64,000 nucleotides of DNA from Stomoxys calcitrans. Its lineage: Eukaryota; Arthropoda; Insecta; Diptera; Muscidae. Positions 54,125 to 63,929 of the stretch are shown here, piece by piece (positions within the stretch are counted from its first letter, which is position 1; the number at the start of each line of letters is the position of its first letter). The translations under genes were made by a program, and so were the position numbers. The DNA lies in NCBI RefSeq assembly GCF_963082655.1, contig NC_081555.1, positions 95,114,914 to 95,178,913 of the forward strand. Reading direction: 5' to 3'. Below the pieces are notes generated by a model that was not told where the DNA came from, did no database searches, and saw nothing but the letters and a program-made list of their open reading frames with translations.

Positions 54125-54395
54125 GGAAAGGCAAAAGTCGGGCGGAGCCGACTATATAATACCCTACACCACCTAGTCTACGTACTACTTTAAATATATA
54201 GAACTTATCTACAAATCTAGTCAGACATTCATTTTGCATACCGAATAGAACCTTGTAAGATTTTTTTAAGGTTTGGACAAAAATTCTAAATTTTGTAAAG
54301 ATCGGACCAACATTGTAGCTTCTACAGCCTTAAAAGTTCATATCGGATGAAAGATATATATGGGAGCTATATCTTAATCTGAATCGATTTTGTTC
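54125..54395 (-). repeat. Array-related subfamily D, single unit with hairpin
   Basis: The outer end is 'aaggcaaaagtcgggcggag' then 'ccgactatataataccctac': a GTCGG/CCGAC hairpin next to a 'taccctacaccacc' motif, the same layout as the tails of A-C in reverse. The body ends with 'atatatgggagctatatctt' and 'aatctgaatcgatttt', related to the A/B unit core. The L2 LINE starts at its edge. Confidence 0.6.
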
Positions 54396-54403
54396 AAAGT
54401 GAC

Positions 54404-54832
54404 ATGTGCATTTACTGTCAAGACAATCAGACAATAATACAGGGCACGCCACAAGGGGGCATTTTATCGCCACTACTAAATTACATATTACGGATGCTGA
54501 CTGAGGAGGGATTTGAACCCGTCTGCTACGCAGACGATGTTATAATACTTCTAAGGGGTAAGGATCCGAACCTGCTATGCAGAAGGGCCGAAAGGGTCCT
54601 GCAGATGGTATATAACTGGGCTAGACATAGGGGTCTCAATGTTAACCTAGAAAAGACTGAAATCTGCTTGTTCGCGAAGAAGACAAAGGTGGGCCAATTT
54701 AAGGCACAACGTTTCGTCAAAAGGACGATTTCGATATCTGACAAGGTCAAATACTTAGTACTGATCTTGGACAGGAAACTGAATTGTAAGTTTCATATTC
54801 AGGAGAGTAGCGTGAAGTCTCATAGATGTTAG
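54404..54832 (+). pseudogene. LINE L2: reverse transcriptase palm
   Basis: A 142-codon frame. Motif B is QGTPQGGILSPLL (residues about 12-24), motif C is PVCYADDVIILLRG (about 40-53) with both catalytic Asp present, and the thumb start is GLNVNLEKTEICLF and VKYLVLILDRKLN. Motif A and everything upstream is missing and the frame stops at 54832, so it cannot make a working enzyme. Confidence 0.85.
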
Positions 54833-55204
54833 GTACTATGTAGGAGGACCGTGGGCTCGAAATGGGGCCTTAATCCGAGGATAGTCGGATACTCAGTTAC
54901 GGCTCAGTAGCGATGGAGAAAAAGTGCAACGTTAGGATAATACAACAGGTTCAGAGAGGATAAGGACCACGTCCACTAGGGCACTGGAGACCATTCTAGA
55001 TATCCGACCCATAGACATACAGACTAAGTGCGCGGCAGCCATTGCGGCTATGAGACTTAAGGCAATGGAAGAATGGATAGGAGCAGGTCATACCATCGTC
55101 CGAACAGATACCTGAGACGACACTTGAGATCGAGTGCGAAGCACTGCTGCCAGCGACACAAGCTTAGATTGACGGAACCTTAGTATTTCCATCTGAAAGA
55201 TCAT

Positions 55205-55979
55205 GTTGCACGGATGAATCAAAGCTAGAGAACAGAGTCTGCCTGGGGGTCTACATTCAGAACCCAGGGACTGAGATCTGTTTTAGACTGCCCGATCATA
55301 ATACCATCCTGCAAGCGGCGTTCTGGGCGATCATGGAATGCGTGAGGTGGCGCATTCCATGATCGAACAGCAAACTGGCCACAAGGGCAATAACAACCAG
55401 GACGGTAAGGTCACAAACAGTCTGGGAGTATAAGAAGGACATAAACGCCTTCTCTGAGAATGGTACGATCCGCATCGTTTTGGTGCAAAGCCACAGCGGA
55501 GTAAGGGGGAATGAAATAGCAGACGATTTGGCAGTAAAGGCCAGAGGACTGCCGTCTAAACTCTTGGTTAACTCGAAGCCTTTCGGGTCGACGCAGTCCG
55601 ATTTAACGGCGTGGACGACAAACGCGCATGCAACACAGTGGAATACTGAAACGGTCGGCAGGACGACGAAAATCCTATGGGGAGATCCGGATTGTGAGAA
55701 GACGAGGCTATTACCAAAAGAAAGTAAGAAAGAAGTCAGTATTGCTATTGGTATCATAATAGGGCTACGAGCTCACTTATGGAAATCGGTGTGGCAAGTG
55801 ATGGGCATGCGGGGGAAGATGATGAGACGTTGGAGCATTTCCTTTGTCATTGCTCGGCTTTCGCGTCTAACAGATACCGGCACTTAGGTGGGGATACTAT
55901 ACCAGGCATGAATCAACTTAGGGGAGTGGCATGGAAAACAATTAAGGATTTGGTAAGTAGCACGAAATTCCTAACTTAG
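55205..55979 (+). pseudogene. LINE L2: RNase H and C-terminal domain, broken
   Basis: CTDESKLENRVCLGVYIQ (about 55209-55262) is the RNase H start, and VQSHSGVRGNEIADDLA (55480-55535) its end, with the His and Asp. The sequence then runs to ASDGHAGEDDETLEHFLCHC (about 55793-55855) and RGVAWKTIKDLV. The knuckle has lost its first Cys pair relative to the L1 family (CRSC); here only the His-Cys half remains. Frameshift near 55790. Confidence 0.8.
55329..55364. repeat. Perfect 14-bp hairpin in the LINE L2 RNase H region
   Basis: GATCATGGAATGCG (55329-55342) and CGCATTCCATGATC (55351-55364) flank 8 bases. It would normally be coding; the second arm replaces the expected sequence, so this is probably a templated inversion. 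Confidence 0.85.
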
Positions 55980-56107
55980 AGTTTCTTTTTCGAGGTTACT
56001 TTTTTGTATTTAGAGCGCACAACAAGTCGATTACTAGCTTAGGTGTATGTCCATAGTGGCATGGGGCGGATTAATATTTGCACATTCTTTTCAACCGAAC
56101 CTAATGG

Positions 56108-56330
56108 TATTTTTGGCCCGGCACGGAACGACTATTAGCAATCGCGAACAATCAGCTGTATAGAGTGGAGAGTCTCAGTGAGAGGCCGGGTGGCACCGGC
56201 TCCTGCTTAAATATTGAGTGTCCAGGATGTTCGGTATGACAAGTCGAATTATTGGCGCCTTCAAATGACCAATGGCCATAATGTTCCCGCGGTGATCGGA
56301 CAATTCTTACCAAATCCGGAAAGAAATCGG
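56108..56330 (+). repeat. V dispersed repeat, forward
   Basis: 'gagagtctcagtgagaggcc', 'ggtggcaccggctcctgctt', 'aaatattgagtgtccaggat', 'tcaaatgaccaatggccata', 'gcggtgatcgg'. The start at 56100-56160 ('ggcccggcacggaacgacta') may belong to it. Confidence 0.55.
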
Positions 56331-56765
56331 TTCAAGAAGTCTGAGGGATTTTTTTTTTGTCCCTGTTCGGACATTTTGTTACTAAATCGTAACTATTTCT
56401 GTACGGCGTGTTGGAGGAATGTTTTCTTTGGGCCATGTTCATTTCTGCAAGCAACATTTCGTTACCACGTACATAAGCGGTGGTTTTGGTGTTTTTTTTT
56501 GGAATTGCGTGTGGAGCCGTTTACTATTGCCTTGGAATTTTTGTTTTGTTTCATCAGTTGTAAGCCATTCGTCATGAAATCGGACCGATTCGTCGGCAAA
56601 ATCGTCCGCATCAAGTAATCGGACCGAAATCGTCTACGAATTCGGTCCCAATTCGGTACGACGTAAAATTTCTCATCCGAATTTCCCTGGAATTTTGCTC
56701 CGACATCGGTACGATATGGCGGTAAATATACCAGATTTCCCTCAGCCGGAAAATTTTGTTAGCTG
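56331..56765. repeat. Insert with CTGAGGGA inverted ends and ATCGGACCGA iterations
   Basis: CTGAGGGATTT (56341) and its partner TTTCCCTCAG (56743-56752) are inverted ends. Between 56579 and 56675 the word 'atcgga(c)cga' or 'ttcggt' occurs at least five times. It may be a small non-autonomous element; no target duplication was found. The frame at 56214-56618 is chance. Confidence 0.4.
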
Positions 56766-58076
56766 GGCGTGTTGAATTTGGTCGAGAAAAATGAATTTGT
56801 GTTTGTATGTATGTTCCGTATAGGCTCTAAAACGGATGAACCAAGTTTCTTGAAATTTTCACAGATAGTGCATTATGGACCCGTGGTGAAAATAGGGTGC
56901 ATAATTTTTTTTTTATCTGAAGGGGGGAGGTGCGATTTTAGCGAAATTTTGTGTGCTCTCATTTAGTACCCTAAAAATAAAAATTTGGTATCCAAATTTC
57001 GGATGGGGTACATAGGGGGCCGCCCCACCCCCAAAATCTACCAAATATATATATTGACAAATCACGACAATATGGGACTTTAATGAAAGGTATTTTAGAG
57101 TAGAAAACGTATCTGATATCCAATTGGGGGACCAAGTGTTTGCAGGACCACCCCAACCCCCAAAACACCCCTAAATCGGTCATATTTACCAACCATGGCA
57201 ATATGGGACTCAAATGAAAGATATTTGCGAGTAGGGGAGAATACGAATCTGATATATACATTCAGGGCCAAGTCACTGAGTGGCCGCCCCCTGCCGCAAA
57301 ACACCCCCCAAACCGAACATATTTGCGGAAAAACACCCTACAAACAGCAATTATTTAAAGACCATCGCAATATGGGGCTCAACTAATGGCATTTGGGAGT
57401 AGAATACGAATCTGATATCCAAATGTGGGATCACGCATGGGGGCACCGCCGCTTCCCCAAAACACCCCCCAAAGAGTACAATTTTACCGACCATGGCAAT
57501 ATGTGGCTCAAATAAAAGGTATTTGAGACTAGAAAACTAATTTGACGATCGATTAACCAATGACCTTAAACCAATGGCAATATGGGGTTTAAATAAATGG
57601 TATTTGAGAGTATAGCACCATGCTTATATTTTTTCAGGGCTAAGTATCTGCGGGACCACCTCACCCTCAAAAACACCCCTAAATCGGACATACATATTTA
57701 CCGACCATGGCAATATGGGACTCAAACAAAAGGTATTTGGGAGCACGAAATTCATGCCCACTTTTCGGAGCCCACACTGGGGGTCTGCACCACCCCCTAA
57801 ACCCACCAACCACCGCCCTGGGGGCCTTGCCAATCCCAAAACCCCCATGGAAATATCGAGTTCAAATAAAGTATTTTAAGAATCGAGTACATCTAACATC
57901 CAAACTTAAATGGCCCCAAAACCTCCGAGCAAATTCGTAGACCAATAAAGATAATAAAGATATGGGATTCAGATAAAGGCATTTATGTTGTTATACTGTT
58001 AGTCAAGCGATATACATGTACTATTTTCGTAACATAAAGTAAAAGGCGCGGCGGAGCGGGCCCGGTTCAGCTAGTA
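56766..58076 (+). mobile_element. P-family Helitron-like element, near complete
   Basis: The head (56766-56950) has 'tgtatgtatgttccgtatag', 'gctctaaaacggatgaacca', 'tttcttgaaattttcacaga'. Body units with 'caatatggg.ctcaaatgaaa' at 57068, 57199, 57368, 57497, 57578 and 57711 (steps of about 130 bp, some irregular). The end is 'aaggcgcggcggagcgggcc' followed by 'cggttcagctag': a GC-rich short hairpin a few bases before CTAG, as Helitrons end in CTRR. No protein is encoded. Helitron identity is inference from the terminus. Confidence 0.6.
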
Positions 58077-58125
58077 TACATATATTTGCCATATAAGCCA
58101 ATCTGCTTATTAAGGCCGCTTTTTA

Positions 58126-61100
58126 TACCCACCACCGAAGGATGGGAGTATATTCATTTTGTCATTCCGTTTGCAACACATAGAAATATCCATTTCCGAC
58201 CCTATAAAGTATATATATTCTTGATCAGGGTAAAAATCTAAGACGATCTAGCCATGTCTGTCCGTCTCTCCGTTTGTCTGTTGAAATCACGCTACAGTCT
58301 TTAAAAATAGAGATATTAAGCCGAAATTTTACACAGATTCTTTTTTTGTCCATAAGCAGGCTAAGTTCGAATATATCTTGGTATAGCCCCTATATGGACC
58401 GATCCGCCGATCTAGGGTCTTAGGCCCATAAAAGTCACATTTATTATCCGATTTTGCTGAAATTTGGGACAGTGAGTTGAGTTGGGCTCTTCGACAACTT
58501 TCGCCAATTTAGCCAAGATTGGTCCAGATTTGGATATAGCTGCCATATAGACCGATCCGCCGATTTAGGGTCTTAGGCCCCTAAGTCACATTTATTTTCC
58601 GATTTTGCTGAAATTTGGGACAGTCAGTTGTGTTAGATCCTTCGACATTTTGCTTTAATTTGGCCCAGATCGGTCTAGATTTGGATATAGCTGCAATTTC
58701 GACCGATCCGCCGATTTAGGGTGTTAGAAAGCCACATTTATTATCCGATTTTGCTGAAATTTGGGGCAGTGAATTGTGTTAGGCCCTTCGACATCTTTCT
58801 TCAATTTGGTTCAGATCGGTCTAGATTTGGATAGATTTATTATCAGATTTTGCTGAAATTTGGGACTGTGAGTTGTGTTGGGCCCTTCGACATTCTGCTT
58901 TAATTTGGCCCAGACCGGTCTAGATTTAGATATAGCTGCCATATAGACCGATCCGCCGATTTAGGGTCTTAGGCGCATAAAAGTCACATTTATTATTTGA
59001 TTTTGCTGAAATTTGGGACAGTGAGTTGTGTTAGGCCAGTCGACATCCTTCTTTAATTTGGGCCAGATCGGTCTAGATTTAGATATAGCTGCCATATAGA
59101 TCGATCCACCGATTTAGGGTCTTAGGCCCATAAAAGTCACATTTATTATCCGATTTAGCTGAAATTTGAGACAGTGAGTTGTGTTAGGCCCTTCGACATC
59201 TTTCTTCTATTTGGCTCAGATAGGTCCAGATTTGGATATAGCTGCCATATAGCCCGATCTCTCGATTTAGGGTCTTAGGCTCATAAAAGTCACATTTATT
59301 ATTTGATTTTGCTGAAATTTGGGACAGTGAGTTGTGTTAGGCCAGTCGACATCCTTCTTCAATTTGGCTAAGATAGGTCTAGAGTTGGATATAGCTGCCA
59401 TATAGACCGATCCGCCGATTTAGGGTCTTAGGCTCATTAAAGTCACATTTATTTTCCGATTTTGCTGAAATTTGGGACAGTGAGTTGTGTTAGGCCCTTC
59501 GACATCTTTCTTCTATTTAGCTCAGATCGGTCCAGATTTAGATATAGCTGCCATATAGACCGATCTCTCGATTTAAGGTCATGCGCCCATAAAAGTCACA
59601 TTTATTATCCGATTTTGCTGAAATTTGGGACAGTGTGTTGTATTAGGCCCTTCGACATTCTGCTTTAATTTGGCTCAGATCGGTCTAGATTTGGATATAG
59701 CTGCCATATAGACCGATCCGCCTATTTAAGGTCTTAGGCTCAAAAAAGTCACATTTATTATCCGATTTTGCTGAAATTTGGGACAGTGAGTTGTGTTGGG
59801 CCCTTCGACATTCTGCTTTAATTTGGCCCAGATCGGTCTAGATTTGGATATAGCTGCCATATAGACCGATCCGCCGATTTAGGGTCTTAGGCCCATAAAA
59901 GTCACATTTATTATCCGATTTTGCTGAAATTTGGGACAGTGAGTTGTGTTGGGCCCTTCGACATTCTGCTTGAATTTGGCCCAGACCGGTCTAGATTTGG
60001 ATATAGCTGCCATATAGCCTGATCTCTCGATTTAAGGTCTTGCGCCTATAAAAGTCACATTTATTATCCGATTTTGCTGAAATTTGAGACAGTGAGTTGT
60101 GTTAGGCGCTTCGACATCTTTCTTCAATTTGGCTCAGATCGGTCCAGATTTGGATATAGCTGCCATATAGCCCGATATCTCGATTTAAGGTCTTGCGCCC
60201 ATAAAAGCCACATTTATTATCCGATTTTGCTGAAATTTGGGACATTGAGTTGTGCTAGGCCCTTCAAAATTCTTCTTCAATTTGGCTCAGATCGGTCCTG
60301 ATTTGCATATAGCTGCCATATAGACCGATCCGCCGATTTAGGGTCTTAGGCCCATAAAAGTCACATTTATTATCTGATTTTGCCAAAAATTAGGACAGTG
60401 AGTTGTTCGATATTCTTCTTAAATTTGGCACAGATCGGTACAGATTTGGATATAGCTGCCATATAGACCGATCCCCCGATTTAGGTTCTTAGGCCCATAA
60501 AAGCCACATTTATTATCTGATTTTGCTGAAATAAAAAAGCCACCGTAGCGCAGAGGTTATCATGTCCGACGCTGAAAGCCTGAGTTCAAACCCTGGCGAG
60601 AGCATCATACAATTTTCAGCGGTGGTTATCCCCTCCTAATGCAGGCGTCATTCGTGAGGTACTATGCCATGTAAAAACTTCTCCTCAAAAGAGAAGTCAC
60701 ACTGCGGCACGCCCTCCGGACTCCGCACCGGCTATAAAAAGCAGGTGCCTTATCATTGAGCTTCAACTTGAATCGGACTGCACTCATTGATATGTGAGAA
60801 GTTTGCCCCTGTTCCTTAATGGAATGTTCATGGGAAAATTTTCATTTGCAAAAGGCTCATTTATTGTCCAATTTTGACGAAATTTGGGACAGTGAGTTGT
60901 GTTAAGCTCTCTGACATTTTTCTGGAGATCGGTCCAGATTTGGATATAGCTGCCATATATTGACCAATATCTCGATTTAAAATCGTGCCCCCCTAAAAGG
61001 CGTAATTATAATCCAATTTCATTGAAATTTGGCACAGTGACTTATGTTAGGCTTTTCGACATCCATGTCGTCTATGGTTCAGATGGGTTTGTTTTTAGAT

Positions 61101-61280
61101 ATAGGTACTTAAAAGATCAATATTTTAAGTATTTGGTCCAAATCGGAACATATTTCGATATAGCTGCTATGGGGCATAAGGTATGCATTTTTCACCGGAT
61201 TTTGACGAAAGGTGGTTTACATATATACCCCAGGTGGTGGGTATCCAAAGATCGGCCCGGCCAAACTTAATGCTTTTTTA
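58126..61280 (+). repeat. 153-bp-period array, subfamily B, about 17 units
   Basis: The largest array. Head: 'tatacccaccaccgaaggat', 'tcattttgtcattccgtttg', 'gttgaaatcacgctacagtc'. The unit core (G/A)GATATAGCTGCCATATAG recurs at 58928, 59081, 59234, 59387, 59540, 59693, 59846, 59999, 60152 and 60305: nine consecutive steps of exactly 153. Earlier units have a 151-bp step and a deletion; the last regular step is 143. A SINE interrupts it at 60540-60851. Tail: 'caggtggtgggtatccaaag', 'atcggcccggccaaacttaa', ending at a mariner MITE. No protein. Confidence 0.9.
60540..60851 (+). mobile_element. tRNA-headed SINE, copy 6, full length
   Basis: The best preserved plus-strand copy, about 310 bp, inserted in the array. 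Head GCCACCGTAGCGCAGAGGTT contains box A; 'gagttcaaaccctggcgag' (60590-60608) corresponds to box B of a Pol III promoter (GGTTCGAANCC type, here with one change). The body runs 'cctcctaatgcaggcg', 'ggtactatgccatgtaaaaa', 'atcattgagcttcaacttga' and ends 'gaaaattttcatttgcaaaa'. It should be transcribed by RNA polymerase III and copied by a partner LINE (family knowledge); its partner is not identified. Confidence 0.85.
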
Positions 61281-61283
61281 CTA

Positions 61284-61522
61284 TTGGGTTGCCCAAAAAG
61301 TAATTGGGGATTTTTTTAAAAGAAAGTTAATGCATTTTTAATAAAACTTTGAATGAACTTTAATCAAATATACTTTTTTTACACTTTTTTTCTAAAGCAA
61401 GCTAAAAATAACAGCTGATAACTGACAGAAGAAAGAATGCAATTACAGAGTCACATGCCGTTGAAAAAATTTGTCAACGCCGACTATATGAAAAATCCGC
61501 AATTACTTTTTGGGCAACCCAA
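61284..61522 (-). mobile_element. Mariner-type MITE, copy 8
   Basis: Reverse copy, complete, 239 bp, TA at 61282-61283 and 61523-61524. A few changes ('gtaattgggga'). It lies exactly at the end of the array tail. Confidence 0.9.
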
Positions 61523-61554
61523 TAGTTTAACTTATATTGACAAAACTTAAAATA

Positions 61555-61720
61555 GTGATTGGTTTTGATCCCCTCGACATCCTTACCCCTTATAGACCGA
61601 TAGCTTGGTAAAACTTCTTGGCTTCACAAATATTGAAGAAATTTTGATAAAATACATAATCAACGTGGAGGGTATACAAAATTCGACAAGGCTGAAATTA
61701 ATTAATTTTTACTTGTTTTA
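61555..61720 (+). repeat. Array-family unit and tail fragment
   Basis: 'ttgatcccctcgacatcc', 'cccttatagaccgatagc' (unit core) and 'aacgtggagggtatacaaaa', 'ttcgacaaggctgaaatta', 'tttttacttgttttatt' (tail). A single damaged unit with a weakened hairpin. Confidence 0.55.
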
Positions 61721-61985
61721 TTAGCACATTTTATTCTGGTTGTTTATTTTCACTCATGATTTGCATTTTTTTAACACGCGATTCTAATTAAAATCCGGTA
61801 GGTATTCATATATTAACTAAGTTTGAATTTATTTTTTTTACTTGTTTTCTTCTTTATAAAGAAATAAAAAGTTATCGTTAGGGTAGGTAGGTACATTTTT
61901 AGAAAAATGAAAGAGTTTTGCTTTAAATTATAATAAAAAAATAGAAATTGCAGTCTGTGTGTCGGCTGCAATAGCAACAACTACC
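61721..61985 (-). other. 3' UTR of the Mak16-like gene (minus strand)
   Basis: Follows the stop codon at 61986. AATAAA at 61828-61833 (minus strand) is a plausible poly(A) signal about 155 bases after the stop. Confidence 0.4.
61828..61833 (-). terminator. Candidate poly(A) signal
   Basis: AATAAA on the minus strand ('aaaaaaataaattcaaac'). Confidence 0.35.
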
Positions 61986-62189
61986 TCAGTTATGTATCCT
62001 TTGCCGGTTTGCCTCGGTCTCCATTTCATATTCAATTTCGACTTTAGGCTTTTTAAGCCGTCGCTTTGTTTTATTTGCGGTAGATGCACCATTTGTTTTA
62101 CGTGCGGCGGATGCTGATGATTTGCTGGCAATGGTTTTCGATGGAGATTTGGCGGGAGCTCGAACAAAGGCGCCTGCCGCTGGTGTATC
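61986..62189 (-). CDS. Last coding exon of a Mak16-like ribosome-biogenesis gene
   Basis: 204 bp read on the minus strand, phase 0, from an acceptor ('cactttctccccatcag') to a TGA. 67 residues: DTPAAGAFVRAPAKSPSKTI then a Ser/Ala/Lys-rich linker, then KTKRRLKKPKVEIEYEMETE (residues 40-59) and a short end. Mak16 proteins finish with a basic stretch followed by a conserved EIEYE-x-E-T/R-E block, which this matches. Mak16 is a nucleolar factor needed for the large ribosomal subunit. The N-terminal three-quarters is not in view. The longest frame across this region is a different, meaningless one, so a simple ORF search would miss this exon. Another nucleolar protein with the same ending is possible. 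Confidence 0.65.
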   Translation of the reverse strand, partial: DTPAAGAFVRAPAKSPSKTIASKSSASAARKTNGASTANKTKRRLKKPKVEIEYEMETEANRQRIHN

Positions 62190-63375
62190 CTGATGGGGAG
62201 AAAGTGTGAACAGTTTGTTTGGTTGTATTTTAATTTTTATAACTTCAATTTTTATTATTAAAAACTTTCAATGCAAAATCATGTATGTTTGTAGCTGGGT
62301 GAATCACGTTTTGGGTTTGGTTTTTTTTTTTGTTGTACATCCCATTAAAATATCGGCATGGTTGACCATGAAATGCTATGATGCGCGGAGAACAAAAACG
62401 TATCGAAAAACACAAACACGTTTCTTATATGGGCTTCTATGCGAAAACTAGAACAGTTGAAAAAGTAAACAAACAAACACCCTATACCAGTCAGCGAATT
62501 GGGTGACCAACACAATTTGAATATCGGAAATTGATCTAAGAATTCTTTTCAAATGTCACCCACTAAGCTTTTATATAAGATTTTTTTCATTTATTAATCA
62601 CTTCTATATATCGTTTAGGCCATAGCGCGGAAACTGATGCTTGGCTAACGGAAAAACCCTTTTTTACTCGATGTTAACTACGTTCACTCAGTTGATGTTC
62701 GCTGAAGGCAATCATAAACGAACCCGCCGAGACGCGCCAGATACTAGACTGTTTTGCTGTTGTTGAATGAAATTCTTTACAGGTCTCTTTTGTATACAAA
62801 ACCAAAATAAATAAATACTAGCCTGAATGAAAAACAAAAAACGTACAAAAAAACACCAACAGATTATTGTTAACAACAATAAACGTAGTAGCGCTTCAGA
62901 TCAACCGCAGTTAAGAGCAGCATTCATTGCCTTTGTTGACAGAGGAGAGATAAGGCTCCATGTGTGGTGTACAACAGCAACAAGTGCAGCCAGAGACATT
63001 TAGCCAGCAGCATGGTTCTTTTTTTGTTCTGGTGTCAGCTCGTGCCCCAAACTAATACATCCAATGAAAATCGTCCGTTTAGTGAGCAGTTACTGATATG
63101 ACAAGATAAACTTTTTTATCCATTTCATCCGATTTCCTATTGTGGGGGGTACCCACAATACTAATAAAGTTTATTAGCATAGCAGCACATGAATAATACA
63201 TCCAACGAATGGCGGAATTGAAAAAAGAATCAACCGAGCTATTTATATTGAATATGCAGAAATGAAGTTGTGCATGAGGTTTGGAACGATGTAGGTAAGG
63301 GCTTATAGGGTGGGGCATTTCCCCTAGTTACTTGACTCGAAATGTGAATATGTGATTTGTGTTTTTGGGTAACTA
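62190..63375 (-). other. Intron upstream of the Mak16-like exon
   Basis: No upstream exon recognised on the minus strand. A P-like fragment is at about 63270-63375 ('gggtggggcatttcccctag', 'cttgactcgaaatgtga'). The region 62640-63010 has slightly richer composition but no splice-bounded frame. Confidence 0.4.
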
Positions 63376-63612
63376 TTGGGTTGCCCAAAAAGTAATTGCG
63401 GATTTTTCTTATAGTCGGCGTTGACAAATTTTTTCACAGCTTGTGACTCTGTAATTGCATTCTTTCTTCTGTCAGTTATCAGCTGTTACTTTTAGCTTGC
63501 TTTAGAAAAAAAGTGTAAAAAAAGTATATTTGATTAAAGTTCATTCTAAGTTTTATTAAAAATGCATTTACTTTCTTTTAAAAAATCCGCAATTACTTTT
63601 TGGGCAATCCAA
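63376..63612 (+). mobile_element. Mariner-type MITE, copy 9
   Basis: Complete, 237 bp, TA at 63374-63375 and 63613-63614. In the presumed intron. Confidence 0.9.
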
Positions 63613-63620
63613 TATCATTG

Positions 63621-63903
63621 CAAATTGCAAATTTTGCCCATGAACTTTCCACTAAGGGAACAGGGGCAAACTTCTCACCTCTCAATGAGTGCAGTCCGAT
63701 TCAAGTTTAAGCTCAATGATAAGCGACCTCCTTTTTATAGCCGAGTCTGAACGGCGTGCCGCAGTGCGACACCTCTTTGGAGAGAAGTTTTACCTGGCAT
63801 AGTACCTCACAAATGTTGCCAGCATTAGGAGGGGAAAACCACCATTCGAACCCTGGCGTTCAGCGTCATAGGCGGACATGCTAACCTCTGCGCTACCCTG
63901 ACA
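63621..63903 (-). mobile_element. tRNA-headed SINE, copy 7
   Basis: Minus orientation. The head reads GTAGCGCAGAGGTTAGCATG (minus strand from about 63898), then TCCGCCTATGACGCTGAACG and CCAGGGTTCGAATGGTGG. This copy has the cleanest box A and box B words. The body has 'gattcaagtttaagctcaat' and 'gtgccgcagtgcgacacctc'. Confidence 0.85.
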
Positions 63904-63929
63904 CCGTACAATTATACAATCGATTTTCG

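Larger units (their letters stand above)
54396..56107 (+). mobile_element. LINE L2, best copy: RT palm to 3' end
   Basis: 5'-truncated inside the RT. Order: RT motifs B and C (54404-54832), a broken thumb (54833-55165), RNase H (55205-55540), C-terminal domain with a Cys-His knuckle (55740-55900) and a 3' UTR ending 'caaccgaacctaa'. Other pieces of the family lie at 23958, 39361, 48479-49235 and 52132-52892. RNase H presence suggests the I/LOA side of LINEs (inference). Confidence 0.85.

Noticed and set aside
55296..55757. 153-codon minus-strand frame
   Set aside because: Antisense of the LINE L2 RNase H region, where the plus strand shows RNase H motifs.
59462..59668. Repeated open frames such as FGTVSCVRPFDIF through the B array
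   Set aside because: The 153-bp unit is a multiple of three, so one chance frame is repeated; stops occur in most units and no start or domain is shared.
61928..62167. 79-codon frame overlapping the Mak16-like exon
   Set aside because: The splice-bounded frame next to it reads the conserved ending; this one is an out-of-frame shadow.
63876..63903. A tRNA gene at the SINE heads
   Set aside because: The heads have box A and box B but no convincing cloverleaf, and each continues into a common 230-bp body; they are SINEs.
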